From assembly GCA_001798265.1 (NCBI GenBank), contig MGRR01000006.1:1-11298 (forward strand): a DNA stretch of 11,298 nt, given 5' to 3'. The first letter of the stretch is position 1. Each line of letters starts with the position of its first letter. The stretch comes from Deltaproteobacteria bacterium RIFCSPHIGHO2_12_FULL_43_9 (GTDB lineage Bacteria; Bdellovibrionota; O2-12-FULL-43-9). The position numbers and the translations under genes were made by a program. The notes under the pieces were generated by a model. It worked only from the letters and a program-made list of their open reading frames with translations, made no database searches and was not told the origin of the DNA. Of the stretch, positions 1-5,501 are shown piece after piece.

Positions 1-1044
1 AGCAAGTGTTGCACTTGTACGTCTTATCATGTGGGTTCCACTTACATGGGTGATACCAAGCTTTATTAAGGCCAGATTATACACCTTCCCAATGTTCTTT
101 CTTACAAGTGGTTTTCCATGACGATGAAATACAAGATCAACACCAACAGCACGGTTTCTTTTAAGCTCCTTTAATTCCTGAATTAGAAACTCAGGGATGC
201 TTAATACACGAACTTTTCCATTCTTTGGGCGATTTTTAAAACTTGGCTCCCAAGTTTTATGATCCCAAACAATAGTTTGTTCAATGATAGCTTCCCTACT
301 TTCCAGATCGAGATTACACCATGTCAATCCACATGCTTCCCCAATACGAAGTCCAAAGCAAAATTGTGTTAATGCTAAGTAATAATATTGGGGCTCTCTT
401 CCACTCTTTAACACTTCTAGAAACTCTCCTAACTCTTTTTGAGAAAGACTCTCTACGGGTCTTTCTGCCCTTCTTAAGATATCAGAGGCCTTGAAGTGCT
501 CATTAAGAATTGGAATTTTAAAGAGTGGATTAAATCTCTTCTGATAAAATCCAAGAATCACTTTTAACACCATAAGCTCTTTTTCAAACGAACATCTCTG
601 TTTATTTTTAGGAGCTTCTTTGACCCAGAATTTTACCAATCGATCCATTACTGTAGGAGTAATGCTTTCCACATTTAGATTATTTAGTAATTCAAAATGT
701 GGAATTCTCGTATCATAGAATTGCTGTGAGCTATGTTCTATTTGCAGATAATGGAAAGACTTCCACTCTTTTACCAATGCATCAAATGTTATTTCGTTTG
801 AAGTTTTCACTTCATTCTTATGAACATCTTTCCCTGTAGAAGATTTTTCAATGAGTCCACTTCTGAACGATTTGGCATCTTCAATGTTATGAAAAACACC
901 TTGTTCCTTTTTAGACTTTCCATCCAGAGCTACTCTTCTTATAGCTCTGAATCTTCCAGTTTCTTTCCACTTATTTTCAACAAACATCAGCTCTTTATAG
1001 ATTCCAGGGTTATTTCTCACTGTTACTTCTTTGCGCTTTTTCAT
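1..1044 (-). CDS. int: Tyrosine recombinase (phage-type integrase), C-terminus cut by window edge
   Basis: Site-specific recombinase that would integrate and excise the element it sits on. I read 348 codons from ATG at 1044 without a stop; the frame runs off the left edge. The N-terminal ~80 residues are Lys-rich and resemble arm-binding regions. A helical core-binding region lies at about 85-185 and the catalytic domain from about 195. Catalytic residues visible: Arg233 in GLRIGEACGL, the likely beta-hairpin Lys274 in RPKNGK, and the HxxR pair His338/Arg341 in GTHMIRRTSA. The last His/Trp and the nucleophilic Tyr lie beyond the edge, so roughly 30-50 residues are missing. The start overlaps the stop of the upstream excisionase-like gene as ATGA, which indicates translational coupling. 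The family call is firm. The element type (prophage, ICE or satellite) cannot be told from this gene. An intact Tyr off-window would confirm activity. Confidence 0.93.
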   Translation of the reverse strand, partial: MKKRKEVTVRNNPGIYKELMFVENKWKETGRFRAIRRVALDGKSKKEQGVFHNIEDAKSFRSGLIEKSSTGKDVHKNEVKTSNEITFDALVKEWKSFHYLQIEHSSQQFYDTRIPHFELLNNLNVESITPTVMDRLVKFWVKEAPKNKQRCSFEKELMVLKVILGFYQKRFNPLFKIPILNEHFKASDILRRAERPVESLSQKELGEFLEVLKSGREPQYYYLALTQFCFGLRIGEACGLTWCNLDLESREAIIEQTIVWDHKTWEPSFKNRPKNGKVRVLSIPEFLIQELKELKRNRAVGVDLVFHRHGKPLVRKNIGKVYNLALIKLGITHVSGTHMIRRTSATLA

Positions 1045-1235
1045 CGACTGCCTCCTTTTTTGAGCCAGTCATTAATGCGCAACCGAGAGAAACGAACCAA
1101 ACGCCCTACTTTTGCATAGGGAATTTTATCCTCAGCAACGAGCTTTTGAACGAGCCTAGTAGAACAGTTAAGTTCTCTAGCAACGTCCTTTACCGTCCAT
1201 ACCAAGTTGTCAAAGAACGTTTCATTACTTGTCAT
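1041..1235 (-). CDS. xis: Excisionase-like helix-turn-helix DNA-binding protein
   Basis: A 64-residue protein of the HTH_17/excisionase (MerR-like winged helix) type. The core is VWTVKDVARELNCSTRLVQK, followed by a turn with IPYAKVGRLVRF and a closing helix RINDWLKKG, which is the whole family fold with little else. Such proteins bind DNA at attachment sites to bias an integrase towards excision, or act as small repressors. Its ATG at 1233-1235 has GGAGG 5 nt upstream, inside a hairpin (see 1241-1257). Its TGA overlaps the integrase ATG by 4 bp, so the two are made from one message and probably at a linked ratio. The xis role is inferred from family and position; a regulator of int is the alternative. 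Confidence 0.85.
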   Translation of the reverse strand: MTSNETFFDNLVWTVKDVARELNCSTRLVQKLVAEDKIPYAKVGRLVRFSRLRINDWLKKGGSR

Positions 1236-1240
1236 TGTGT

Positions 1241-1257
1241 CCTCCGAGAATCGGAGG
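1241..1257 (-). promoter_or_regulatory. Hairpin masking the RBS of the xis-int operon
   Basis: A perfect inverted repeat of CCTCCGA and TCGGAGG with a 3-nt loop lies directly before the xis start. In the leftward transcript the 3' arm contains the GGAGG Shine-Dalgarno of xis and the 5' arm is its anti-Shine-Dalgarno complement. Closed, the hairpin would block ribosome entry on xis and, through the ATGA overlap, on int as well. The structure is seen directly; a regulatory role is inferred. Confidence 0.6.
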
Positions 1258-1295
1258 GCATAATGCTCACCTCTTAATTTTGGAGCATTGCGCCC
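1256..1295. promoter_or_regulatory. Large imperfect palindrome upstream of xis (operator-like)
   Basis: The 13-mer at 1256-1268 (GGGCATAATGCTC) is inverted at 1283-1295 (GAGCATTGCGCCC) with 11 of 13 positions matching and a 14-bp spacer. The perfect inner heptamers AATGCTC/GAGCATT are 21 bp apart, two helical turns, as expected for a dimeric or paired DNA-binding protein on one face of the helix. It could also form a stem-loop in the xis leader. No convincing -35/-10 pair was found here, so its relation to the xis promoter is unknown. Confidence 0.4.
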
Positions 1296-1578
1296 TTATA
1301 AGTTTTGGTCAAGTGAATTGGTCTCAGAAAGAAATGATTTGGCGGGAATTACCAGGTGTTCTTTTCATCTGATAATTATCTGGTAGACCAATAAGTTATT
1401 TAAATGGTGGGATTATTAATTACATAAAAATATATCTCCTTCTGGTTAATTAATTGTTTAGGAACAAAAATCAGTAAATGTGGGTATTAGTCACAACAAC
1501 GGGAAATTTTTTATTCAAGTTAACCATTTGAGATCTTTGATTTTTTAAATACTTACAAAATAATATAGTTTGGACAGT

Positions 1579-1600
1579 GTGCCCAAGGGGGTGCCCAAGG
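1579..1600. repeat. Tandem 12-bp repeat (GTGCCCAAGG twice)
   Basis: GTGCCCAAGGGG at 1579-1590 is followed immediately by GTGCCCAAGG at 1591-1600. The repeat is markedly more GC-rich than its surroundings. Short direct repeats near an integrase are candidate arm-type binding sites; that role is inferred. Confidence 0.6.
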
Positions 1601-1750
1601 TTAAAATCACTGTGTTTTAATTCATAAGTTTGAAAACAAAATTTCTGAAGTATTCATGGTGTAAAATAGTGTAGTAGTAATTTTTTTTAGTTGTTAAAGA
1701 AATTTTAAAACCCGTTGAATTTATTAATTGTTTTTAGAAAAGGAATAATT

Positions 1751-1790
1751 TTAAAGTGATAGATGGTCTATCGCTACTATATCACTTTAA
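1751..1790. repeat. 11-bp perfect inverted repeat
   Basis: TTAAAGTGATA at 1751-1761 is inverted perfectly at 1780-1790 with an 18-nt spacer. Inside the left part a second, mutually exclusive 6-bp hairpin (GATAGA/TCTATC, 1758-1772) is possible. There is no U-run typical of a terminator and no adjacent gene, so an operator, cruciform or RNA-switch role is equally open. Confidence 0.5.
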
Positions 1791-1826
1791 CTTTGCTCTA
1801 AAACGGACAATAATTCGACAAAAAAT

Positions 1827-2326
1827 AGGTGGATTTTTGCCATCTTTTAAACATTTAAGTCTCTCAATATCTGTTATTTGAGGCATTTTTTCGATAACTA
1901 TTTGAAATTACAAAATATAGTTATTTTCTGAGGGTCTGTATGTTTCTAAATATTTACCCTATCACCATTTACCCCGTGGTTACTTTTATTGATAATTATC
2001 CGAAATCATTAAATAAATTTATTTTCTGAGGGTGGATAGTCTCTCAAATTTTACCCTTCCCATATATGTTATTTGGTCGTTTTATCGCATATCTATCCGG
2101 AATTATTGATCATTCCAATTTTCTGAGGGTCGATAGTCGATAATTTATTACCCTCCCCATATCTGTTATTTGTGGCATTTTTTGTATAATCAGTTGATAT
2201 TACTCATGAAAGCATTTTCCTGATGGTCGGGGTGTTTTTAAAAAAATATCCCTATCACCATTTACTCGGTGTTCGAATTTTTCTCTAATTCCCAGATATT
2301 GCTGAATTAAATTTTTTTCTGAGGGT
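1827..2326. repeat. Imperfect tandem array, ~97-bp period, about five units
   Basis: The block TTTTCTGAGGGT recurs at 1924, 2022, 2119 and 2315, with a variant TTTCCTGATGGT at 2216, giving spacings of 97-99 bp. Each of the four complete units then has ACCCT (TCCCT in the fourth) 24-26 bp after AGGGT, so each could fold as a short stem with a ~20-nt loop. Downstream halves fall into two types. One has ATATCTGTTATTTG followed by GGCATTTTTT (at 1867, 2062 and 2159, distances 195 and 97). The other has ATCACCATTTAC (at 1961 and 2254, distance 293, three periods). The most upstream unit seems to lack the ACCCT part. The units are diverged, so the array is old or under structural rather than exact-sequence constraint. 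It contains no ORF and does not match CRISPR geometry. Function unknown. Confidence 0.7.
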
Positions 2327-2460
2327 AGTGGGTTCATACCTGAATTGTCTATATTTTTAGCGAATACAAACGCAAGGATTAAATAGCGGTTGTTTCAAAT
2401 GCTATTATGCTAAACTTCGGAAAATCGATATAACTAGACATAGAGAAATCATTAGTCATG

Positions 2461-2489
2461 TTTACAATGCACCTTATACAATTTATGAT
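2461..2489 (+). promoter_or_regulatory. Probable sigma-70-type promoter of the 2537 gene
   Basis: TTTACA (2461-2466) and TATGAT (2484-2489) are separated by 17 bp; each matches consensus at 5 of 6 positions. Transcription would start near 2496, giving a ~40-nt leader that contains the GGAG Shine-Dalgarno of the next gene. Confidence 0.5.
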
Positions 2490-2536
2490 TTTTCTAATCG
2501 CTTATGAGCAGTTAACATCTTTGTACGGAGTAACTC

Positions 2537-2968
2537 ATGAAGAAATTTATCCTGCTTTTCACTCTTAGCTTACTTATAATTTCGGGTCATGCTTCTGCTG
2601 AAATAATCAAATTTAAGGCAAGAGTATCCTTTAATGAGTGTAGTCCAGGATGCGAAATTACAGGAGGTGAGCTTGAGAATGTTGAACTCGAATCTATAAA
2701 CGGAAGATCAGCAACTTGGCTAAAAAAAATGAAATATAATGGAGAAGAATTAAATGCCTATGTTACTGTTACACCCGATAACTTTTTTGGTTACCATTTC
2801 CTAATTTGGGCAGATAATGGGAATCTCAGTAGAATGGAAGTCTTTGGAGATGTACTTGTTCATACTCCAACATTTTTAAATCATATAATATTTAGGGGAA
2901 CAAAATTTGAAATTGGCGGAAAAATATTTCAGCCGACAATAGTCATTAACTCCACAGACTCTCAATAA
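2537..2968 (+). CDS. Secreted or periplasmic protein of unknown function (143 aa)
   Basis: Not recognised. The N-terminus is a clear Sec signal peptide: MKK, a hydrophobic stretch FILLFTLSLLII, and a cleavage site near SGHASA/EII, leaving ~122 mature residues. The mature part is rich in beta-prone segments (IIKFKARVSF, ATWLKKMKYN, AYVTVTPDNFF, FRGTKFEIGG) and has exactly two cysteines five residues apart (ECSPGC), which could form a disulfide loop in the periplasm. No lipobox is seen, so it is probably soluble. The start is well supported by GGAG 6 nt upstream of ATG and by a good promoter at 2461-2489. It is transcribed alone and converges on the gene at 3099 across a shared hairpin terminator. 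It is probably cargo of the integrative element. Confidence 0.8.
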   Translation: MKKFILLFTLSLLIISGHASAEIIKFKARVSFNECSPGCEITGGELENVELESINGRSATWLKKMKYNGEELNAYVTVTPDNFFGYHFLIWADNGNLSRMEVFGDVLVHTPTFLNHIIFRGTKFEIGGKIFQPTIVINSTDSQ

Positions 2969-3016
2969 ATTCCTAGATTTTAACTGGCTTGATAGTTCGT
3001 TAAGCTGAGGATTCCA

Positions 3017-3058
3017 GTATCAAAATAGGAGATTTTTAGGGATCTCCTATTTTGATAC
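3017..3058. terminator. Bidirectional hairpin terminator between two convergent genes
   Basis: A perfect 17-bp inverted repeat (arms 3017-3033 and 3042-3058) with an 8-nt loop. The GGAGAT/ATCTCC part near the loop and the AAAATA/TATTTT part outside give a stem followed by a T-rich arm in both directions. Position between two tail-to-tail genes supports a shared terminator. There is no separate long U-run after the stem. Confidence 0.75.
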
Positions 3059-3098
3059 ATTAAGTCCGAGTCCTTTAACCTATATTTGAGCTATGAAA

Positions 3099-4079
3099 CT
3101 AGCGGTTTAGAGGAGTTTGGTTAGTTAACCTTTCCATAATCGGCTTATTAACATACTCTAGCTTATATGTGCCGTTGAGATTCTTATTGTGTAAGCTAAG
3201 AAGCAAAATGTAGGATCTGGGTGATTTAGTATTGAGAATAAAACCCTCTAACATTTTTCTCTTCTCGTTTTCTAGATTAATATTCCCGCCCGTATAAAAT
3301 TCAAATACTGCCATTACAGCGTCAAATAAAGCTGCGTCACGAACTTTTTGCTCTACGTCGGTGTTTTTGTAAAATGCTTCAATTGTTTTTTTTGCAACAT
3401 TAAATGCTCTGTAGCTTCCAAGCCTTGTTCCGTATTGAAGATATCTCTCGGGATGGCTTTCAAGAAGTCTTTTTTCTAATTTAACTAAACTCTCAAGTGA
3501 TGGCTCAGAAAAAGCATGGGAACTAAAATCTTTGTAATAGTCATAAAATATGTCATTAAAATTCTCGATAGTTTTTTCTTGGCGGTGGGCTTTCAAAGAC
3601 GCTGTTAGTTCTTCCACAAGAATTTTCTCCACAATATATAAGGCTTCTCTTTGTGCTGCAACTTCAATCATTTTTTCGTTATCAAATGAAGTATAGAGTT
3701 TTTTTAAATTCTCTTTTTCGAAATTCACCCAATATTCATCGTCTTTAATTTGGAAAAGTGGTGGAGTCTTAAAAAATTGAAACACTTGTGATGGCTCCAA
3801 CATTAATACTCTCCGTTTTAAGGCTGCGCTAATTTTGTCGGCAAAAAAATCAAGAACGATATTACCAAAATCCGTCCCCTTCCAATTATATTTTGAATAT
3901 TCTTGTGGGAATTCCTCTAATTTACTACCACTAATAGACGTGCGCGCTAATTCACAGTGCTCTTGCAGGAGTTCTTTTAATTTTTGGCTCGAACCCTCCT
4001 CTAGCTCCTTCGTATATGCATCAAAAGGTAAAAGTGAGAAAATCGCAACCAAAACAAGAATTTTATACGTTCGTTTCAT
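3099..4079 (-). CDS. Secreted, largely helical protein of unknown function (326 aa)
   Basis: Not recognised. I place the start at ATG 4077-4079 because AGGAG lies 5 nt upstream and because it begins directly with a Sec signal peptide (MKRTYKILVLVAIFSLLPF, cleavage near DAYT/KEL). An in-frame ATG six codons earlier (4095-4097) has no such support. The mature ~300 residues are charged and mostly helix-forming (for example KLKELLQEHCELA, EKMIEVAAQREALYIVEKIL, SLVKLEKRLLESHPERYL) and look like a multi-helix soluble domain, with no transmembrane segment after the signal. It has a single Cys in the mature part and no catalytic motif that I can name. It faces the 143-aa secreted gene across a common terminator, and the two may be functionally linked cargo. 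Confidence 0.8.
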   Translation of the reverse strand: MKRTYKILVLVAIFSLLPFDAYTKELEEGSSQKLKELLQEHCELARTSISGSKLEEFPQEYSKYNWKGTDFGNIVLDFFADKISAALKRRVLMLEPSQVFQFFKTPPLFQIKDDEYWVNFEKENLKKLYTSFDNEKMIEVAAQREALYIVEKILVEELTASLKAHRQEKTIENFNDIFYDYYKDFSSHAFSEPSLESLVKLEKRLLESHPERYLQYGTRLGSYRAFNVAKKTIEAFYKNTDVEQKVRDAALFDAVMAVFEFYTGGNINLENEKRKMLEGFILNTKSPRSYILLLSLHNKNLNGTYKLEYVNKPIMERLTNQTPLNR

Positions 4080-4146
4080 AACAGCTCCTAAAGGCAAATA
4101 AATAAACTTGGTAAAAAGTAATATTGCAAATCTGAGTGGGATTTGG

Positions 4147-4176
4147 TTTGTACTACTTCTATCCGTTTCGAGTCAA
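4147..4176 (-). promoter_or_regulatory. Possible promoter of the leftward secreted-protein gene
   Basis: On the minus strand TTGACT (4171-4176) and TACAAA (4147-4152) are 18 bp apart. The -35 match is 5 of 6 and the -10 match 4 of 6. The start point would lie ~60 nt before the ATG at 4079. Confidence 0.3.
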
Positions 4177-4527
4177 TAGTGCAAAATTAATGCTTGGATA
4201 TCAAAAGAAAAAGTTAGTATAAATAAGTAGATACGAATAAGCATAGTTTAAGAACATTACAAATTAGGGCACTTAATGACAATAAATGGCACACCTCTGA
4301 TGCGGTATTTCCATTGTTGCTTGTGATTGTGCACAGATAAAACCTAATGATACCTGAACCATTTATTCTGGCCTATTTCCCAGTCTTTATGCAATAAGGC
4401 AAGAAAGTATACCTTACTGAGTTCAGGTTTTAACCCACACAGGTTAAAAAAATTTTTGAGCCCTCTCAGGAAAAATTTCTTTTTTTCATTTTTTTTGTTC
4501 TTTGTACTTGGTATGGGGGTGAGCAAG

Positions 4528-4549
4528 TTTGCGGGACATTTGCGGGACA
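4528..4549. repeat. Perfect tandem repeat of 11 bp (TTTGCGGGACA twice)
   Basis: Two exact adjacent copies (4528-4538 and 4539-4549), GC-rich relative to the flanks and ~120 bp before the attR-like core. Together with the tandem repeat at 1579-1600 they are candidate integrase arm sites, although the two repeat sequences differ. The role is inferred. Confidence 0.6.
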
Positions 4550-4656
4550 GGATCGTCGTTGTTGGTGCGTTTTGGTTCGTTTCTGTGCGATTGGCACTAA
4601 TGACTAACGGTTGATTATTAGTTGGTTATTGAGTAGTTTCAGTTGTTTGGGAAGTT

Positions 4657-4685
4657 GGGAGGGACAAGACCCTCCCTCTCCGCCA
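4657..4685 (+). other. attR-like site: duplicated 3' end of a tRNA-Ser gene
   Basis: The 16 bases 4670-4685 (CCCTCCCTCTCCGCCA) match the 3' end of the nearby tRNA-Ser (4839-4854) at 15 of 16 positions, including CCA, yet no tRNA body precedes them. The sole difference gives the acceptor sequence typical of other tRNA-Ser genes that begin GGAGAGG. The 3' part overlaps an inverted repeat, GGGAGGG (4657-4663) and CCCTCCC (4670-4676), around a 6-nt spacer. Paired core sites around a short overlap are what a tyrosine recombinase needs, and the repeat mimics a tRNA T-arm. In tRNA integrations the fragment lies downstream of the intact tRNA. This one would therefore be the distal junction of an element whose int end abuts a plus-strand tRNA-Ser left of the window. 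Confidence 0.6.
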
Positions 4686-4690
4686 GATTA

Positions 4691-4751
4691 GGGGGACAGA
4701 CGTCTTTGTGAATAGCTCCGTTGGAGCTGTTCACAAAGACGTCTGTCCCCC
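4691..4751. repeat. REP-like 61-nt near-perfect hairpin
   Basis: Arms of 29 nt (4691-4719 and 4723-4751) pair with one mismatch (a possible G-U) around a GTT loop. The outer part GGGGGACAGACGTC / GACGTCTGTCCCCC resembles REP-type palindromes mobilised by Y1 (IS200-like) transposases; this is a family resemblance from memory, not a search result. It ends 13 nt before tRNA-Ser. It could act as a bidirectional barrier to transcription, although it lacks a U-run. It is more likely a mobile palindrome in an intergenic gap. Confidence 0.75.
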
Positions 4752-4764
4752 AAGCGATAGATTT

Positions 4765-4854
4765 GGAAAGGTGGCCGAGTGGTTGAAGGCGCACGCTTGG
4801 AAAGCGTGTTATGGGTTAAACCATACGAGGGTTCGAATCCCTCCCTTTCCGCCA
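4765..4854 (+). tRNA. tRNA-Ser (GGA anticodon)
   Basis: A 90-nt class II tRNA. The acceptor GGAAAGG (4765-4771) pairs with CCTTTCC (4844-4850), followed by discriminator G and encoded CCA. The D-arm GGCCGAG...GGTTGAAGGC is typical of tRNA-Ser. The anticodon stem CACGC/GCGTG encloses TTGGAAA, so the anticodon is GGA, reading UCC/UCU. A long variable arm follows, then the T-arm GAGGG-TTCGAAT-CCCTC. It is the first member of a plus-strand tRNA/protein gene cluster. I see no good promoter in the 13 nt between it and the hairpin, so it is probably read from further upstream. Confidence 0.95.
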
Positions 4855-4862
4855 AAATTTAT

Positions 4863-4869
4863 AGGAAAG
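4863..4869 (+). promoter_or_regulatory. Shine-Dalgarno deciding a TTG start for the acetyltransferase
   Basis: AGGAAAG lies 5 nt before TTG 4875-4877, in the only 20 nt between the tRNA-Ser CCA and the coding region. No ATG or GTG in frame exists between the tRNA and the conserved domain. Confidence 0.6.
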
Positions 4870-4874
4870 ATATT

Positions 4875-5408
4875 TTGCATATTCATTTTAATAATAATTA
4901 TTTTATTTCCGATATAACACCCGAAGATAAGGATGCTTATCTTGAACATTTAAAAGAAAAGCTGATTTATGATCAGACACTTGCTATTCCATATCCATAT
5001 ACGGAATCTTCGTTTAATGAATGGCTGGCGACACTTAAAAAACAAAAGGAATTAAATGGCAGAAGTATCTGCTGGGGCATAAAAAACAATGAAAACTATC
5101 TCATTGGCGGAATAGGATATAGCAATATTAATTACGATGGAGTTAAAAGCCACAGGTCAGAAATCGGTTATTGGTTGGCAAAAGATTGTTGGAATCAAGG
5201 CATAATGACTGCTGCTATAAAAAAATGTGTAGAAATTGGTTTTGAGGAGTTTGATTTAATCAGGATTACTGCACATATTTTTGCTTTTAATGTTGCCTCT
5301 CAACGAGTTCTTGAAAAAGCAGGATTTCAATTTGAAGGCTTCTTAAAAAAGCATTATCAGAAAGATGGTAAAATTTTTGATGGGAAATTATACGCTATTG
5401 TTAGATAA
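4875..5408 (+). CDS. GNAT family N-acetyltransferase, RimJ/RimL type
   Basis: Transfers an acetyl group from acetyl-CoA to an amine; the substrate cannot be told from sequence. With a TTG start at 4875 it is 177 aa, the usual length for the Acetyltransf_3 group. The N-terminal FISDITPEDKDAYLEHL is the typical first strand and helix. The acetyl-CoA-binding motif A region is SEIGYWLAKDCWNQGIMTAA, and the C-terminal NVASQRVLEKAGFQFEGFL plus KDGKIFDGKLYAIVR is characteristic of RimJ/RimL-like enzymes. The frame remains open upstream to an ATG inside tRNA-Ser (4779), but that part encodes tRNA sequence and lacks homology to the fold. The gene fits between tRNA-Ser (20 nt before) and a tRNA-Arg-like sequence (11 nt after), with no space for its own promoter or terminator. 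Possible substrates are a ribosomal-protein N-terminus, a small molecule or an aminoacyl-tRNA; none is shown. Confidence 0.85.
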   Translation: MHIHFNNNYFISDITPEDKDAYLEHLKEKLIYDQTLAIPYPYTESSFNEWLATLKKQKELNGRSICWGIKNNENYLIGGIGYSNINYDGVKSHRSEIGYWLAKDCWNQGIMTAAIKKCVEIGFEEFDLIRITAHIFAFNVASQRVLEKAGFQFEGFLKKHYQKDGKIFDGKLYAIVR

Positions 5409-5419
5409 AAATATTATTT

Positions 5420-5493
5420 GCGCCAATAGCTCAACTGGACAGAGCATCAGTCTACGAAGCTGGGGGTTAGAGGTTCGAGCCCTCTTGGGGCCG
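5420..5493 (+). pseudogene. Degenerate tRNA-Arg (ACG) copy, tRNA-like leader of the next gene
   Basis: Its first 70 nt match the intact tRNA-Arg at 6224-6293 without gaps at 67 of 70 positions, including the anticodon loop CTACGAA. Then the two sequences diverge abruptly in the acceptor strand (TGGGGCC instead of TGGGCGC) and CCA is absent. In standard register three acceptor pairs are broken. If the 3' strand shifts by one nucleotide (TTGGGGC, 5485-5491), six of seven pairs form at the cost of one T-stem pair. It is therefore either a tRNA remnant at a recombination junction or a retained tRNA-like structure. It ends 8 nt before the nucleotidyltransferase ATG. Confidence 0.75.
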
Positions 5494-5501
5494 AAGTTTT
5501 T

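Larger units (their letters stand above)
1236..2536. other. Gene-free, AT-rich 1.3-kb region between xis and the first cargo gene
   Basis: I find no credible coding frame on either strand. The region holds the xis leader structures, a 12-bp-period tandem repeat at 1579-1600, an 11-bp inverted repeat at 1751-1790, a ~97-bp-period repeat array from about 1830 to 2326, and a promoter-like sequence at 2461-2489. The 10-bp palindrome GATAATTATC occurs twice (1371-1380 and 1991-2000). Density of repeats plus absence of genes suggests a cis-acting DNA locus (origin, recombination arm sites or partition site) or untranslated RNA. No product is proposed. Confidence 0.6.
4080..4656. other. Gene-poor right end of the element
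   Basis: About 580 bp without a supported gene. It contains the possible promoter above and a weak AT-rich stem (TTTTAACC 4428-4435 with GGTTAAAA 4442-4449, 6-nt loop) followed by A and T runs. It also holds an 11-bp tandem repeat (4528-4549) before the attachment-site-like sequence at 4657-4685. Terminal position, repeats and lack of genes fit the recombination end of an integrative element. Confidence 0.5.

Noticed and set aside
820..1119. 99-aa rightward ORF
   Set aside because: Antisense to the integrase and excisionase genes, which have clear motifs; composition is that of a shadow frame.
1827..2326. CRISPR array
   Set aside because: The period (~97 bp) is too long, the repeated blocks are short and diverged, downstream halves are themselves similar between units, and no cas gene is present.
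3835..4101. 88-aa rightward ORF
   Set aside because: Antisense to the signal-peptide-bearing gene at 3099-4079, which has a good RBS and start.
4344..4526. 60-aa leftward ORF
   Set aside because: Low-complexity Lys-rich start, no Shine-Dalgarno, lies over AT-rich hairpin sequence in the element's gene-poor end; no recognisable fold.
4657..4676. Rho-independent terminator from the GGGAGGG/CCCTCCC stem
   Set aside because: No U-run follows, and the right arm is the start of a tRNA-Ser 3' end, so an attachment-site reading explains more of the sequence.
4779..4874. Extended N-terminus of the acetyltransferase starting at ATG 4779
   Set aside because: These codons are tRNA-Ser sequence. The conserved fold starts after the tRNA, and TTG 4875 has a well-spaced Shine-Dalgarno.
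4708..4917. 69-aa rightward ORF across the hairpin and tRNA-Ser
   Set aside because: It reads through the REP-like palindrome and the entire tRNA; translation there is incidental.
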